Below the pieces are notes generated by a model that was not told the origin of the DNA, did no database searches, and was given only the letters and a program-made list of their open reading frames with translations. Position numbers and translations under genes: made by a program. A stretch of 64,000 nt of DNA, taken from positions 1 through 64,000 of the forward strand of contig JADRCO010000004.1 of NCBI GenBank assembly GCA_021464525.1, written 5' to 3'. This document shows positions 23,229 to 36,250 of the stretch, piece after piece; within the stretch, counting starts at the first letter, position 1; each line of letters opens with the position of its first letter. Origin of the DNA: Rhizophagus sp. LPA8_4_AMF (lineage: Eukaryota > Glomeromycota > Glomeromycetes > Glomerales > Glomeraceae).

Positions 23229-26200
23229 ATGGCGTCGACCGGTCAATCTAGCATTCATAAATTAGGTCAAGCAAACGAGCAAACATGGTTACAGATGGGT
23301 AGGTGTTGATTAAACACCAAAGAAACAGGATGTAGTTAGAATTGCTACCATTCTAAACACGAGTGACTTCACTCGTAAAGACAAAGCTTGTTTGTTTATA
23401 TAAAACCGTTATACACTTATTTTTCGTCTAGTGCCTTTATAATAATAGTTTAGTTGTACAATGTTTTGTACCTTTATGTAATTTATTGAGCGAAAGTATT
23501 TAACAAGTTTTTTCATTTTCGCTAGAAATTCACCTTACAATTTAGTTGTAATAACGCGCCTAATTTTTCACCACGTTATTTTATTAATAAAATTATTTAT
23601 ATTATTTCATTAATAATGACATTTCTTTCATTTATTATAGGAAACGCAGCTGAGCTGATGCATGAATACGATCGAGCCATGACTGCTTACGAGTCAGCTT
23701 TGCGTCATAATGCTTATTCAGTTGCAGCTTTGTCAAGTATAGCTTCTCTTTGTCGGGGAAGAGAACAATTTCCAAAGGTAAAAAAATTTTATTTTGTTAG
23801 ATTATTTTCCAAAATGATGAATTTGTTCGAATGATTTAACTTTTGCATTTCAATTTATAGGCTGTTGAATATTTCCAAAGGATATTAGCTATTGATCAAA
23901 CAAACGGAGAAATTTGGGGCGCATTAGGTAATTCATAATTATTATGATTATGTCTCATTTCTTTATGCTCATATCATTTTTTATCCATACCTTAGGTCAT
24001 TGCTATTTGATGATGGATGACTTACAGAAAGCTTATAATGCTTACCAACAGGCTCTTTATCATTTACCTAATCCCAAAGTAAGTTTTTATCATAACTTAT
24101 TTGAGATAGTCTTATTATTATTATTTTTATTTTATTTTATTAATGAGTTTTAAACATAATTCATAACTATGATTTTAACTATTATTATATAGGAACCAAA
24201 ACTTTGGTATGGAATTGGTATTTTATATGACCGTTATGGTTCACTTGAACATGCAGAAGAAGCCTTTTCTCAAGTAATGAGAATGGAACCAAAATTTGAG
24301 AAAGCCAATGAAATTTATTTTAGACTTGGTATCATATATAAACAACAACAAAAATATGATCAAAGTTTGGAAGTAAGTTTAAAATTTTTTGATAATTCAT
24401 TATAGTTAATATAAATTCAATTGGTTTTTCATGTTCTAATTGAATTAATTTATTATGTAGTGTTTTAAATACATTCTCTATAACCCACCAAAACCTTTAA
24501 CCGAAGTTGATATTTGGTTTCAAATTGGTCATGTATATGAACAACAAAAAAATGTAAGAATCCGACATTTAATTATATAGTTTAGGAGTGTTTATTTTTC
24601 TATTAAATTTATTAAATATTGACCCACATTTATAGTTCGTAGCTGCTAAAGAAGCTTATGAACGTGTTTTAGCCGACAATCCAAACCACGCTAAAGTGCT
24701 TCAACAATTAGGATGGCTTTATCATCAACAAAGTGCAAGCTTCAATAATCAAGATCTGGCAATTTCATATCTAACAAAATCATTGGAATCTGGTAAATAA
24801 CATTTTAAATAATAGTCATTTATATATATATATATATTTTTTACTTTTTAAAATGGATTACATTGTGATTTCTTTAAATTTAGATGGGACCGATGCGCAG
24901 TCTTGGTATCTACTTGGACGTTGTTATATGGCACAACAAAAATATAACAAGGCTTATGAAGCATATCAACAAGCTGTGTAAGCATTTCTTTAATTCTCAC
25001 GTTACTAAAATATTTTTTTAATTTTTTTAATTTTTTTAACTTTTTTTCCTTTCTTTTTTTCTTTTATATTTAATATTTCAATATAGCTATCGCGATTCAC
25101 GTAATCCTACGTTTTGGTGTTCTATTGGTGTCCTTTATTATCAAATTAATCAGGTATTTGTTTAAAAAATATGTAATATTTATAAGTATTAATTTAATCA
25201 AACTAAAATCTTGTTTTCCAATAGTTTCGGGATGCCTTGGATGCTTATAGTAGAGCAATTCGGTTAAATCCATTTATTAGTGAAGTTTGGTATGATCTAG
25301 GAACACTGTATGAATCTTGTAACAATCAAATCAATGACGCATTGGATGCCTATCAACGTGCAGCTGAATTGGATCCTACAAATCCTCATATAAAGCAAAG
25401 GTTACAAATGTTAAGAACCCAACAAGTTCAAGGAGGACAAACTACCGCACCAATTCCTCAGGATGTTAATCCTCAATCTTATCAACAATTAAATGGTCCT
25501 CCGCCAATGCTCGGTAATCCTCCAACTTTTGCTCAACCAACTCCTGGACCACAAGGACCTCCTGGTATGCCAACATATGGAAGTAGACATGATAATAGGC
25601 AAAATCATCCACAAATCCCCATTTCATTATCAGCTCTTCATCATGGAGATAATAATCATCGTGACTTACCTCCAATGTCGAGAAGTGATTTGCAAATGCA
25701 AAGAAGTGATTTACCTCCGATGTCAGCTCCAATGTCAATGTCAAGAAGAAGTCCAGGTCCCTCTGGATCTTATGTTCAACCTCATCTTCGCGAATCAAGA
25801 CCACCTACTCCTCCAAATCAACAACATCCCATTAATAATTCTATTATGTCTCCAACTGATCCAAGATCTTTAGCTCCCCATCAATCTCAGCAACCACGTT
25901 CAGATAAACGTCAATCACCACCTCCGACGCTTCCTCAAATTCAAGATGAAAGACGTTCAAGATATTCTTCTCCTCCATTGCGTCCTACTTACCCTACTTC
26001 ACCAAGAATGGGAGCAAGTGAACACGGTAACTCGCAACACTCAGGTTATCATCAACAATCTCATCATGAAATTTCACATCATTCTCCTCCGATTGTTGAT
26101 CGTCGTGATTCTGATATGTATGATCCTAATAAGATTAAACATACTTCGGAACAATTATCATCGAACCACGAACCTCATTCTACACATCTACCTCACCTTG

Positions 26201-27009
26201 AGTATCGAGAATCTCCATCTAAACCCGAGGAACCTCCAGTCTCTAATAATCTTGATCACGGTTCAAGAGTTTCTATCTTGAATACTCCACATCAAATTAA
26301 CCAACATGATAATAGAATTGGTGGCTCAGTTGAAGACAAAGGAATGCCACCATTTTCTTTCCGTCAAGATGAACATAGACGTCCTATTTTATCAGAGATC
26401 AAATCCCCTGAAGGACCTTCACAAGAACAACGTCCACCTACAACAGTTAACTTAGATTCTCCTGTTAGAGAAAACTCTTATGGTAGTCCAACCTTCAGCG
26501 AATCCGGTGAAAATCAACGTAAATCTTCAACCGATCAACATTCTAATCGAGGACCTTCAGAATTGACAAAACCTCCGTTCTCAGAGGAACAACAACAACA
26601 ACAAAGTTCGCATTCTCCTAGTGAACAAACAACTTTACCGCGTATCATAGATAGTCCATCTAGTCCTCGCGAAAACGATCATAATAAACCAATATTACCA
26701 TCAATAAGAAGTAATGCAACACGCCAAGTTGATGAGGATTATGATGATACACCTGTAGATATAATTAATATTAATGAAAGTGGTGCATCCTCCGCAGGAC
26801 AAAAAAGACCTTATTCACCAACACCAAAAGGCGGAGAAAATGATATTGACAATCGGGAAGATCCTGCTAGTAAGCGACCTAAAACTGCACCACCTACACC
26901 TGGAAGAGATGACGCTTCACCGACATCGTCGCATTCAGAACAAATAAGAGAGAGGCGAAAATCTGAACAAAGTGCTAGTGGAAGCGTAACACAATCGCCG
27001 GAAGCGTGA
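23229..27009 (+). CDS. CYC8: CYC8/SSN6-type TPR general corepressor
   Basis: Ten coding exons: 23229-23298, 23641-23777, 23861-23927, 23996-24078, 24193-24372, 24461-24553, 24636-24792, 24884-24977, 25087-25153 and 25225-27009, about 910 residues. The first 380 residues are consecutive TPRs (about ten), with near-consensus units such as AYNAYQQALYHLPNP, AKEAYERVLADNPNHAKVLQQLGWLYHQ and ALDAYSRAIRLNPFISEVWYDLGTLYES. CYC8 binds TUP1 and is brought to promoters by DNA-binding repressors. The rest (380-910) is disordered and rich in Pro, Ser, Gln and His, with a basic KRPKTAPPTP segment near the end. Intron 1 (23299-23640) is unusually long for this window. A 20-bp tandem duplication overlaps the stop codon and alters the C terminus (listed separately). 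Confidence 0.95.
23359..23376. other. 18-bp palindrome in CYC8 intron 1
   Basis: acgagtga and tcactcgt face each other across two bases (ct), a perfect 8-bp inverted repeat about 60 bases into the long first intron. It could be a binding site for a dimeric protein or an RNA hairpin. No known factor is assigned. Confidence 0.5.
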
Positions 27010-27020
27010 CACAATCGCCC
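26981..27020 (+). repeat. 20-bp tandem duplication across the CYC8 stop
   Basis: Two adjacent 20-bp copies (26981-27000 and 27001-27020) share gaagcgt-acacaatcgcc and differ at two positions. Since 20 is not a multiple of three, the second copy is read in another frame and supplies the TGA at 27007-27009. With only one copy, the frame would continue PRSELD and stop at the TAA now at 27036-27038. Confidence 0.9.
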
Positions 27021-28746
27021 AGGTCAGAATTAGATTAATCTTTTAAATTGTACCCAATAATATACTTTTTTTTCCATTAATCAGAATATGTAAAGAATAA
27101 AGATAAGAGGAGAATTTATGATCGTAGCGATTAAATCAGTTTTTTAGTTCATTTTTACCTATGATATTCGTTATGATATGGAAAGCCAACAAACATGTAA
27201 GGTAGATTTCCTTAAGAGAAATGGAAGTTATTTTGCATATGTACCTATGGTAAAAAGTACTGGTTGGTTGGGTGGGAAATTACAAATATAATACTAATAG
27301 TTTTTCAATTGCAATAAATTAGCAATTAGTAGTAGTTAATAGTTATTTTAGTACAAATTTTGTAGCAATTTTTTTATATATTTTTTTTTCTTTTTTTCAA
27401 TTCAATATGAAAAAAATAAGTTAATTAGTAAGTAGTGTAATTAGTTATGTATATGTTTGATAAATAAAGGACATTTATTAATATAAAATCTATTATATAC
27501 TAGGCGCAGTACATGACTTTTTTCTATTACGTCATTTTTTTAAAAACAATGATTGTCAATGAATAAGGTATAGTTTGTCTAAATATACTAAATATAGATA
27601 AGGATATGATCGTAAATTACATAATTTTAGTAATAACCATATCTGGAAAACTTAAATAATCAGCCGATGATAAAGATAGTTCTCCGTAAAATTTTCCCCA
27701 CACAAAGTATTTTTACCGGATATGATAGACTAAGTACTAAAAGGATAAATTTGTTGCAGCATCCCCCCATATTGTACGTGATTACGTCTTCTGATATCAC
27801 TTCACTTATTAAAATTTGGTTAGTAAACCCATGCGAGATATTGTAACGGAATTAAGTTAATACAGAAGTGTTGCTATTTAATGCATTATTTTTCATCGAC
27901 AAGTTTTATTTGTTGTAATTTTGGATATATGAAACCAAAATAAGCTTCACTCTGGCAATAATGACTATTACTTAATATACAAGTGCATTAATAATAATAT
28001 ACTAGTATAATTATAGTAAATTTTTTGGGATAAATGTTTGATTGTTATCTCCGATTGAAATTTTTTTTTTTTTTTTTTTCAATAATTAGACATGTGAATA
28101 CCAAACGATGTTCTTTGAATGGATTTCATATTCTTTATTGTAACGATCTACCTAAAATATTCTTAAATATATTTTTATGCTAGATTATGAAACGTGAATC
28201 AACTAAATGAGCGATATTATTTCAAACATCTTTCATCTATTTTCCTTATTTTTCCTCAGTTAGTAACAACGACTAGTATATTTATAAATTTATCCCTAAT
28301 TATAAAAATAAGCATAAATCGATTTGTTCACCAAATTAAGCCTTGAATAGTTGCCTGTTGACATCATACCTTCCTTTAACCTCTATATTGAAATATTGAG
28401 GGTAATTGCACGTGCGCACTGCTCTAATGCAACAGTCTATAGTGATTAGTTACAGTATTAATTTCATATTCCGCTCATGCATTGTTTGCATTGTCTGTGT
28501 TCCATGAGTTCAGACGGTTACTATGTAACATAATTTTTATTGGTTAAAATTAATCGTTTTTTTTAGACATACTCGAACATAAATATTATAAAGTATCTTG
28601 ATAACTATTTTCTCCTTACATTTTCTTTTTTTTTCGCCTTTTAAATTTAAGTCTATATTTCATATATATTTTGATCTTTCTTATTTACTGCATCCTTTTT
28701 TTGGCTAAATAAATAATAATATAATATAATAAATACATACAAAAAA
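27010..28746. other. Long intergenic stretch without a gene
   Basis: About 1.7 kb between same-strand genes CYC8 and the FYVE gene. It contains the CYC8 3' UTR (likely to about 27490, with aataaa-like signals near 27468) and the promoter of the next gene, with pyrimidine tracts near 28620-28690 and an 18-T run near 28063. No RNA gene or transposon is recognised. Confidence 0.45.
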
Positions 28747-30224
28747 ATGGATAATAATCATTTTTCTTCTCTTTCAAGTTCTCATTCAAGGAATGATTCA
28801 TTATCTCAAAATGAATTATTAGATGGATTTTTATTAGTTAGACCCGTTTGGGTTGATGATGAGACTGTTAAAAATTGTAAAGGCTGTGGAATTGGGTTTA
28901 CTGCTATTAGAAGGAAGGTTGGTTAAACAAAAAATTTTAGAACGGTTTTATCATGTTTATTTAATGAATACTTAGTGGAATACGTAAAAATAATTATTTT
29001 CTATTTGAAAATTTATCTTGATCTAATAAAATTTTTTTTATTTTTATGTGATCAAGCATCATTGTCGTCAATGGTAAGCTAAATTTCTTTTAGATTAGCT
29101 GATATTGATTTATTATAAATAAAATAAAGTATTTTAATAAAAATTTCTTCTTTTTAAAGTGGAAATATTTTTTGTCAAGAATGTACATCAAGAAAAATTT
29201 CATTGCCCCAGTTTGGTTATATAACACCTGAAAGAATTTGTAACGAATGTTTTGAAATTGCTTATCTTGTTGGATATATAATTTCTGATGAACCATCTAC
29301 TCAAGTACATTAATTTTTATTATTTGTTTAATGAATATTATGGATTGTTGTTATTGTAAAAAAACTTTAAACAAAGAAGATTCAATTTTTTAATATTAGA
29401 TACATGGTGCAAGAGGGTTACTAGATATCGTGGAACGTGGAAATGGTGAATGATTTATACGCATTTAATTGAGTAATATTTTTTTGAGAAACTTATATAT
29501 TTTTTTTTTCTAGAACATGAATTGTCTAATTTCATTACTTATGGTGGATTAGATGCATTAGTTTACTTATGTAGAGCATTACATACAAATGACTTACATC
29601 AATTAGGCACATCAGCATTAACTAATCTTTCAGGTTATGGTAAATAAAGTTCAATTTGTTCAACCTTTTTTTTTTTATCTTGATTTCATTCTTTTTTAAT
29701 AAAAAAATCCCCTTCTTTAAATTTAGAATCATTTAAACCTTATATTATTATGAAAGGAGGAATTCCTTATTTGTATAATTTAATATTATTTTATTATAGT
29801 AAGATAAATTCAGATGCTTCTTCATCTGATCCTTCATATACAGCAAAATTTTTAGACTCTGCTTCTACTATTATTTTAAATATTGGAAATATCCTTTATT
29901 CATTATCGATTTCAGGTAGAGTATAATATTTAAATATCCCAAAAATTCCAAATTTTTTTACTTTTAATTATTTATTTTGGAAAAAAAATGTGTATATATA
30001 TATATATATTTAATAGGATCTCTATGTCAAAGAATGTTAATAGATGTTGGATCATTGGAAGCAATAATGAAATTAGCAAGTTTTCAATTAGGAAATTTAG
30101 CAGAAAATGAAACCTCAGATGAGGATATACTTTTAACTTATGAAGAAATGCATTTACGTGTTGAATTAGCAAGAGGTTTAGCTGCAAAAACCATTTCATG
30201 TTTGGCAACTAATCGTAAGTAACT

Positions 30225-30266
<42 letters not shown>

Positions 30267-31996
30267 GACTTAAATAAAATTCTTTAGCATCACATCAACT
30301 ATTAATATTTGAAAATCCTAGAATTGGATTAGACAAGTTGATGGATTTGTTACATTCTAGTACATATGAAGTTCGTAAATATGCTGCCAAATCTATAGCA
30401 TATTTATCACTAAGAAACGGTAAAATTTTATTTTTATTTACACGAAAATATGTTACAAATATTAACTTTTTTTAAAAAACAATTTCTTAGATAAGTATAA
30501 ATCTGCTTTAATCAAAGATGGTAGAGTTAAGGTATTAACTTCTGTTATTGAACTTGTTGATGAAAATTTAGCAAAAGCCAATCAAGTTACAATATCTCAT
30601 GCGTGTTGTGCAATGGTAAGTTTATAAAAAATTTTTTTTGTGATTTTTTATTTTTAATAAATTATTAATCTAACGTTTTTTTAAGGCTAATCTGGCAACG
30701 AATGGTAATTTGATAAACCTCTTTTTTTTTTGTGATATTTAATGATTAAATAAGGATATTTACTTCTTTTGAAAAATATTTAGCTGAATCACAACAACTT
30801 TTAATTAGTCAGCCATCTTTATTATCAAATTTATGTCAAGTTGTTAGTTATTTTATTTCGGATAAAGAAATTCAGAGGTAAATAGTAAAAAAAAAAAAAA
30901 TGGACAATAATAATGAATTATTAAAGTTACTAAAATTTTACTAATTAATTCTTTTTATATGAATAGACATGTAGCACGATTATTGGCAAATTTTGCGCTA
31001 TATGGTAAAAAATTTATTGTGTTTTTTACATTTGTATAAATTTTATATTGATGTTTTTTTTTGTCTTCGAAAGAGGAGAATAAGACACGTATGTTATTTT
31101 ATCCAATGACTAATGAAAAAGAAGCAACAGATGAAGAAGCAGAAAAAGTAGCAGAACAAGAAGCAGAACAAGAACAAGATAATAATGATCAACAATTAGA
31201 AGAATCCTTTGGTAGTATTGTACCTACACTTATTGCTATTGGAGATTCACCTGTTGCTGATGTAGAAATTCAAAGACATATTGTTAGAGCTTTAGATAAT
31301 TTATCAACTGAAGGTAAAAATATAAAATAAAAAATATTAAATAAGTGTATATTTATTCCTATTAATTTTTTTTTCCTTTAATAAAAAATTATTACAGTTC
31401 CTTCTATGTCACATTCAAAATTATTACCATGTTTACCATTAATTAATCGTATATTGGATACAATTAAAGATGAGGATATACGCAAACGTGCAACGCATGT
31501 ATTAAATAAATTATCACCGCCATTACCTTCTATACCAATTTCTTCTCCATTTATTTTAAATAATGATCAACAACATTATTTTCAACAAGATTATGATGAT
31601 ATTTCTCATTTTTATGGTCAACCTCAAAATACAAGTGACTTATCTTTAAATGAAAAGAATAATTTAACAAAGACAAAAGTAGAAGTTGAGAATAATACTG
31701 CAACTACAAAAATAACAAATGTAGATGATTCAAATGTAATTACATCTTATTTAGTCCCTGTTGACAATCTTATTTTACTTGATGATAAAGAAACAAAAAC
31801 TTCTGCATATATTAGCTCTAGCAATAATAATTTTGGAAACATTGAAGAACTAAATAATAATTTTAATAATATTAGTTTAGAACATAATTATAAGGAAACC
31901 TTATCTACTTTGGATAAGCCACCAAAATTGCCACCTATTAGACAAAATAGTGGAGCTTTGCCTGCATTATTAAACCAATTTTCATTTGACAATTAA
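28747..31996 (+). CDS. FYVE zinc finger plus armadillo-repeat protein
   Basis: Fourteen coding exons, about 712 residues: 28747-28917, 29057-29073, 29160-29304, 29400-29445, 29514-29639, 29727-29915, 30017-30214, 30288-30419, 30491-30615, 30686-30704, 30784-30877, 30967-31004, 31074-31313 and 31398-31996. The FYVE domain (about 35-100) has all three signature elements: WVDD, RRKHHCRQCG and ERICNEC, with paired cysteines CKGC, CGNIFC and CNEC. It should bind PI3P on endosomes or the vacuole. Residues 120-510 are helical repeats of armadillo type (GGLDALVYLCRALHTNDLHQLGTSALTNLS, VRKYAAKSIAYLSLRN, IQRHIVRALDNLS), interrupted by an acidic Glu/Gln-rich loop. The tail (about 515-712) is Asn-rich and disordered. 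Two exons are only 17 and 19 nt. I know no named orthologue; a membrane-tethered scaffold role, by loose analogy to Vac8, is inference. Confidence 0.88.
30230..30259. repeat. (TA)n microsatellite in an intron
   Basis: About fifteen TA dinucleotides in the intron 30215-30287 of the FYVE gene, placed between donor and branch region. A smaller TA run lies in the preceding intron (about 29993-30009). Confidence 0.9.
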
Positions 31997-32326
31997 CTTA
32001 TAGATTTAATTAATAAATGATAAACTTTATTGAGATCCAAAATAATGAAATAATTATTGATTGATATAAATTGAAATTTTATAAAATTATTATATTATTT
32101 CCTAAAGGGTATATACATCAGGATTATCCTTTCGTTACTCTTTTCCCATCCAAATCAGTATATAATGTTATTTGGATTATTCTTAAAAGAAAGGATGTAT
32201 ATATATTTTTATTTTTATAAAATTGAATAATGTTAAATGTTTTTGTTTGCAGATGTGTATATATATTATTTTAGTAGTAAATCAAATTAAAATTATTTTT
32301 TTTTTTAAAAAAAAAAATCATCTTTT
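31997..32326. other. Convergent 3' spacer
   Basis: AT-rich spacer between the tail-to-tail FYVE and TMEM115-like genes. Around 32104-32200 the phrase catcaggattatcctttc and a later aaaggatgtatatata form a partial inverted arrangement, too imperfect to name. Confidence 0.45.
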
Positions 32327-33885
32327 TTATGAATCTTGTTTCAAATGATCTTTCGCATCAAATAAAATATTATTTGTAGATTTATTGTCTGAAGAATTTT
32401 TGTTTGTGTTATTATTAAAATAGTTAGTAGTAGAAGAAGAATTTGGTGGCGAAATAGTAGTATATGATGATGGTGATGTTGTAAATGGTGGTGGTGATGT
32501 TGGATAATAGTTTGGCTTATTGTGTAATCTTGCATCCAATGCTTTTAATGCTAATGCTCTATCAAATTAAAGATTTACGCGTAAGAAAACATTAGAAATG
32601 ATTAAAATTATAAGCAATAAGCAATACGTGTAACTAATTGCGTAATTAATTTACCTTCTTCTTTCGGCTTCGGCTCTTGCACTACCTGGCATAGCAGGTG
32701 CTAAACTTGTTGGAAGGCTTTCTAAATCCATAGCAAATCTCCTTTTCTGTATTGGTTTACAACATCTTAACATTACTAAAATATTAAATACCATAGTAGA
32801 AATAAATTTGATGGCAGGTCTATGTAAGTTTTTTTTAATAAAAAAAAACAGGCGAACAAATTTAAATTAGCAATAATTTTTTTTTTTAAAAAAAAAAGAC
32901 GAGAGTAAAAAAATACTCAACTGAATAAATTCAGGGAAGAAACTGGCAAAAGAAAAAGTCTCACTACGATCTCCACGTAAACCATCTTGATATTTATAAA
33001 ATCTTAAATGAATCCAAGAAATAAAACTACCATAAAGTACTAAAAGGAATTGTGATTGTGATTCAAATAATACAAAACGAACGAAACTTAATAATAAAAA
33101 TAAACTTGGTATATGTTTTACTCTACAAAATGTCAGTCTAACTAAATGTTCCGGCATTAGTTGTTTTAACCCTACTAAAAATCCACCAATTAATCCAATC
33201 ATTCCATTTACTTGTACATTATATCTAAATAAAATAACAAAGGGATTAACGCGTAAGTAATAATTAAAAATTTAGTAAATATGAACGAACTTACAAGTAA
33301 AATGTATCCCCTGTGATAGTATATTCACATAAATATGTTAAAAAAGCACATATATTAGCTCCAATTATAACGATTCCTATAAACTTTAAAAAGTCTCTTG
33401 ATCCCCATGATCTTTCTAAAAATTTTCCATTCACTAGTATTATAAGAATATTTCCTACAAACTATTTTAAAATTGTATTCATTCATATTATTAAATCTTT
33501 TCTTTTAAGAAATAAATAGAAATTCAAATAATACATATATATGTATTTATAGTACTTACTCCCGATAAATTAGTTTCTAGGAAACCTGCTGTTAAAAACG
33601 TCCAAAATTTCCGAAGCGCGTATCCTGGTACCAATTCCATGTTAGGTAAAATATTGGAAGGAAGAGTAGGTTCTTTCCCTTCATTTTCCCCTCCATTGTC
33701 TTGCCATTGTTTTATTCTTTGTATTGTTCCGAGTCCTGACAGAATAATTATTATTAATGTAATTACTTTAACTGTTGGAGGTATATTAGTAAACGCTATC
33801 TAAAGTAGAATCCCAGTATGTAAGTAAAGAATCGAATGAAAAACAAACGAAACTAGGGATCTATATTTACCCTCAAATTCAGCAT
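32327..33885 (-). CDS. TMEM115-like (DUF1751) rhomboid-like membrane protein
   Basis: Six coding exons on the minus strand: 33885-33871, 33799-33560, 33461-33295, 33224-32917, 32775-32655 and 32558-32327, about 360 residues. Several membrane spans are visible: a first span VKVITLIIIILSGLG, then LVPGYALRKFWTFLTAGFLETN, FVGNILIILVNGKFLERSWGSRDFLKFIGIVIIGAN, a segment NGMIGLIGGFLVGLKQLMPEH, and LLLSFVRFVLFESQSQFLLVLYGSFISWIHLRFY. The W-G-S-R-D/E and FL-E-N spellings are those of the TMEM115/DUF1751 family. These are catalytically dead rhomboid relatives of the Golgi, implicated in retrograde transport. The C-terminal tail is cytosolic, Ser/Thr/Pro/Asn-rich. The 15-nt first exon is supported by splice signals but is the least certain part. 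Confidence 0.88.
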
Positions 33886-34486
33886 TTTTTTAAGTAATAC
33901 CTTCGATTTAAAAAACAGACGAAGCTTTTACAGTATACAGTGTAATTTGTGTAAACGGTATTTTTAATTGGTTCATATTATAATGTCACACGATAATAAC
34001 GTTATAGATTCTGATTTGCGTATAATTATTGTTATCTGTTATATCTGTTATCACAATTATCATATTATTGCCAAAAAAACTATTATGTGATTTTTTTCAC
34101 ATTATATTTGAGAGTGTATCGAAAAAATGGCGAAGGGATTCCGTTTCTATCTCAGCCCCAAGATACTCAACTCTCAATAAATCGGTTGATTGATAATTAT
34201 ACGTTATTAATCAATAAGGTATATAGTAATTGCACGATAATAACTTTACATGCCCGTTAATGTATTTAAAATATATAACCGCATATTTATTGTGAAGTAT
34301 CAAATTCGAATAAAAAACTATGGCAAGCGATCTTATATATATGTACATGAATTATCAATATAGTTTTATATTTTGATGATATACGAATTATACATCCCAC
34401 ACTACACGCATACACAAAATTAAAAACCATAAGCCCGGATTGTGGGAGAAACTTTTATTATGTAATCCTGTGTTTAATATTACAAA
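33886..34486. other. Intergenic stretch
   Basis: About 600 bases upstream of the TMEM115-like gene, AT-rich, with no recognised feature other than its presumed promoter. Confidence 0.45.
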
Positions 34487-36250
34487 TTATTCATCAACAC
34501 AATAAGCCTTCCTAATTAGACGATGCAAGCCTACTCTCAAAACAATAAACATACAGCTCAACTCTGCGTCATGTTGTTTTTTTAATGAATCTAAATACTC
34601 GTTGCTTTTCTTTTTAATCTTCCATTCCAAAGCTTTTTTTGATTTGGCCGGTATTGACCACTCTAATTTCAAGGCTTAAAATTTCATCCTCTGATTTCTC
34701 CAACAATGATCGTGAAACATCAGTTGTTTCCTGACAACTACCTCGAGCTCCGTCCAATTTAACATTCTCATCTTGATATTATCAAATTCGATTATTCAGG
34801 TACTTTTCTTCACTAAATCAATTGCTTTTCCACCAAAATTCAAGCTCTGAGAATAACCCAAAATTCTGGTTCAATGTCCGTGTGAAGAGTGAGAATTAAA
34901 ATATCCATAAAAGCTTGTTTAAATGCCTTTTCGTTTGAATGCTTAACACTATTGTCCTTTAATGGCTTTAGTAAAGTTTTTTCTATAGGTCGGAATCTTA
35001 AGTGCCTCTGTGATAAATTCCCTCTCGGCAATACGGTCTAGTATTCGAAAATTGTGTTGTAATGATGCAGGTGATGGGTTTGGTTGATATGTGATGGCTC
35101 CAGTATAGAACATGAAAATAACGGGGTACGATCAGTTGCTAGAGAAATCGTTGTTCTATGTCATTTGTAGAATTGAGAGGGCGTCGATTGAGTGCTTCAG
35201 TAAGGATGGATTTTCTAAGGGAATTGTTAACAATTAAGTCCGATGTTGTTTGAGAGAGCAATGTCTGCGAGTCAAGGGGGAAATTAAGAGGTGTATTAAG
35301 AACGACTGAAGGATCCCAACTATCATCCAATTTTCTCTTTTGTTTCATTAACTCCTCCTTTAACCAAGACACTCTTCCCTCTTTAATATTATCTGATAAA
35401 TTATTTCCAAAGCCTTATCCAAAAGAAACTCAACTTTCAATTTCTTGTCTTAGTCTAGCACCAAATCTTTCTAAATGTTAAAAACTGAGGTGAATTCGAA
35501 CAAAACAACAGGAGTCACACTAGTTGAAAAAACACGAGCTACGTCTTCATCACAGGAAGTCTTCAATCTACTGAAAAATTATTTGAACGAACTTTCAATC
35601 GATTTTACTTTTAGAGGAGCCATCTTCGTCTTTGTGATGACTGGTGAATACTTGGAGAGTGTTTCGTTTTAAGGGCTTCGTTCATACTAGCATCGTATTC
35701 ATCAATAAAAACATAGAGCTAAAGATGCTTAGTACTTTTTAAATAGAGATTATGAATAATGTGACTGCGTTTTTAACCACGTCCAGTAACTTCTTGAAAT
35801 TCACCAAAGCATCCTCCTATTCATCAACAACTTGGAAATGATTTCCCGACTCTTGTTTATATTGGTACATAAACTTTGATATATCTGTATTCAAACTTTG
35901 TGAAAGTTCGCTCTAAAGATTTCATACGTTTCATTAGTGCAAAGTCCAGTCGGACGCTAATGGTGTAGGATTTTTTCCGATATATAGAATTGCTTAAATC
36001 GTTCTCTGCTCTTTACGTCATAGTAAGAGGACAAAGTAGAGAGGAATAGTGTCTTTCCGAAACGACGAGGACGTAGGGAAGGATGGCAGGAGCACGGAGA
36101 GCCTCTATATTAGGAATGAGTTTTATCTAAATAATAACAACCTTCCCGTCTCAAAACATCAAAATGACCTGTTGAAATATTTCAAAAAAGGTTTCGAAGA
36201 TGGAACATCTGAAAGGAACTGAGAAGTTGTATATTTTGGCCACAAATAAA
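34487..36250 (-). pseudogene. Fossil AAA-ATPase-like / PD-(D/E)XK-type gene
   Basis: Read on the minus strand, the order is N to C: PSSKPFLKYFNRSF and a REGCYYLDKTH-type block near 36200-36140; the P-loop region RPRRFGKTLFLSTLSSYYDV near 36075-36025; a Walker B-like FIDEYDASMNEAL near 35710-35670; then C-terminal pieces (35372-35139, 35031-34840, 34672-34487) matching the nuclease-like second half. This layout is that of the AAA-ATPase-like family, which is very abundant in Rhizophagus-type genomes and often paired with a PD-(D/E)XK-type domain. The copy is broken, with several breaks. It is moderately old, since most motifs remain readable. It is somewhat less AT-rich than the DNA around it. 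Confidence 0.75.
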
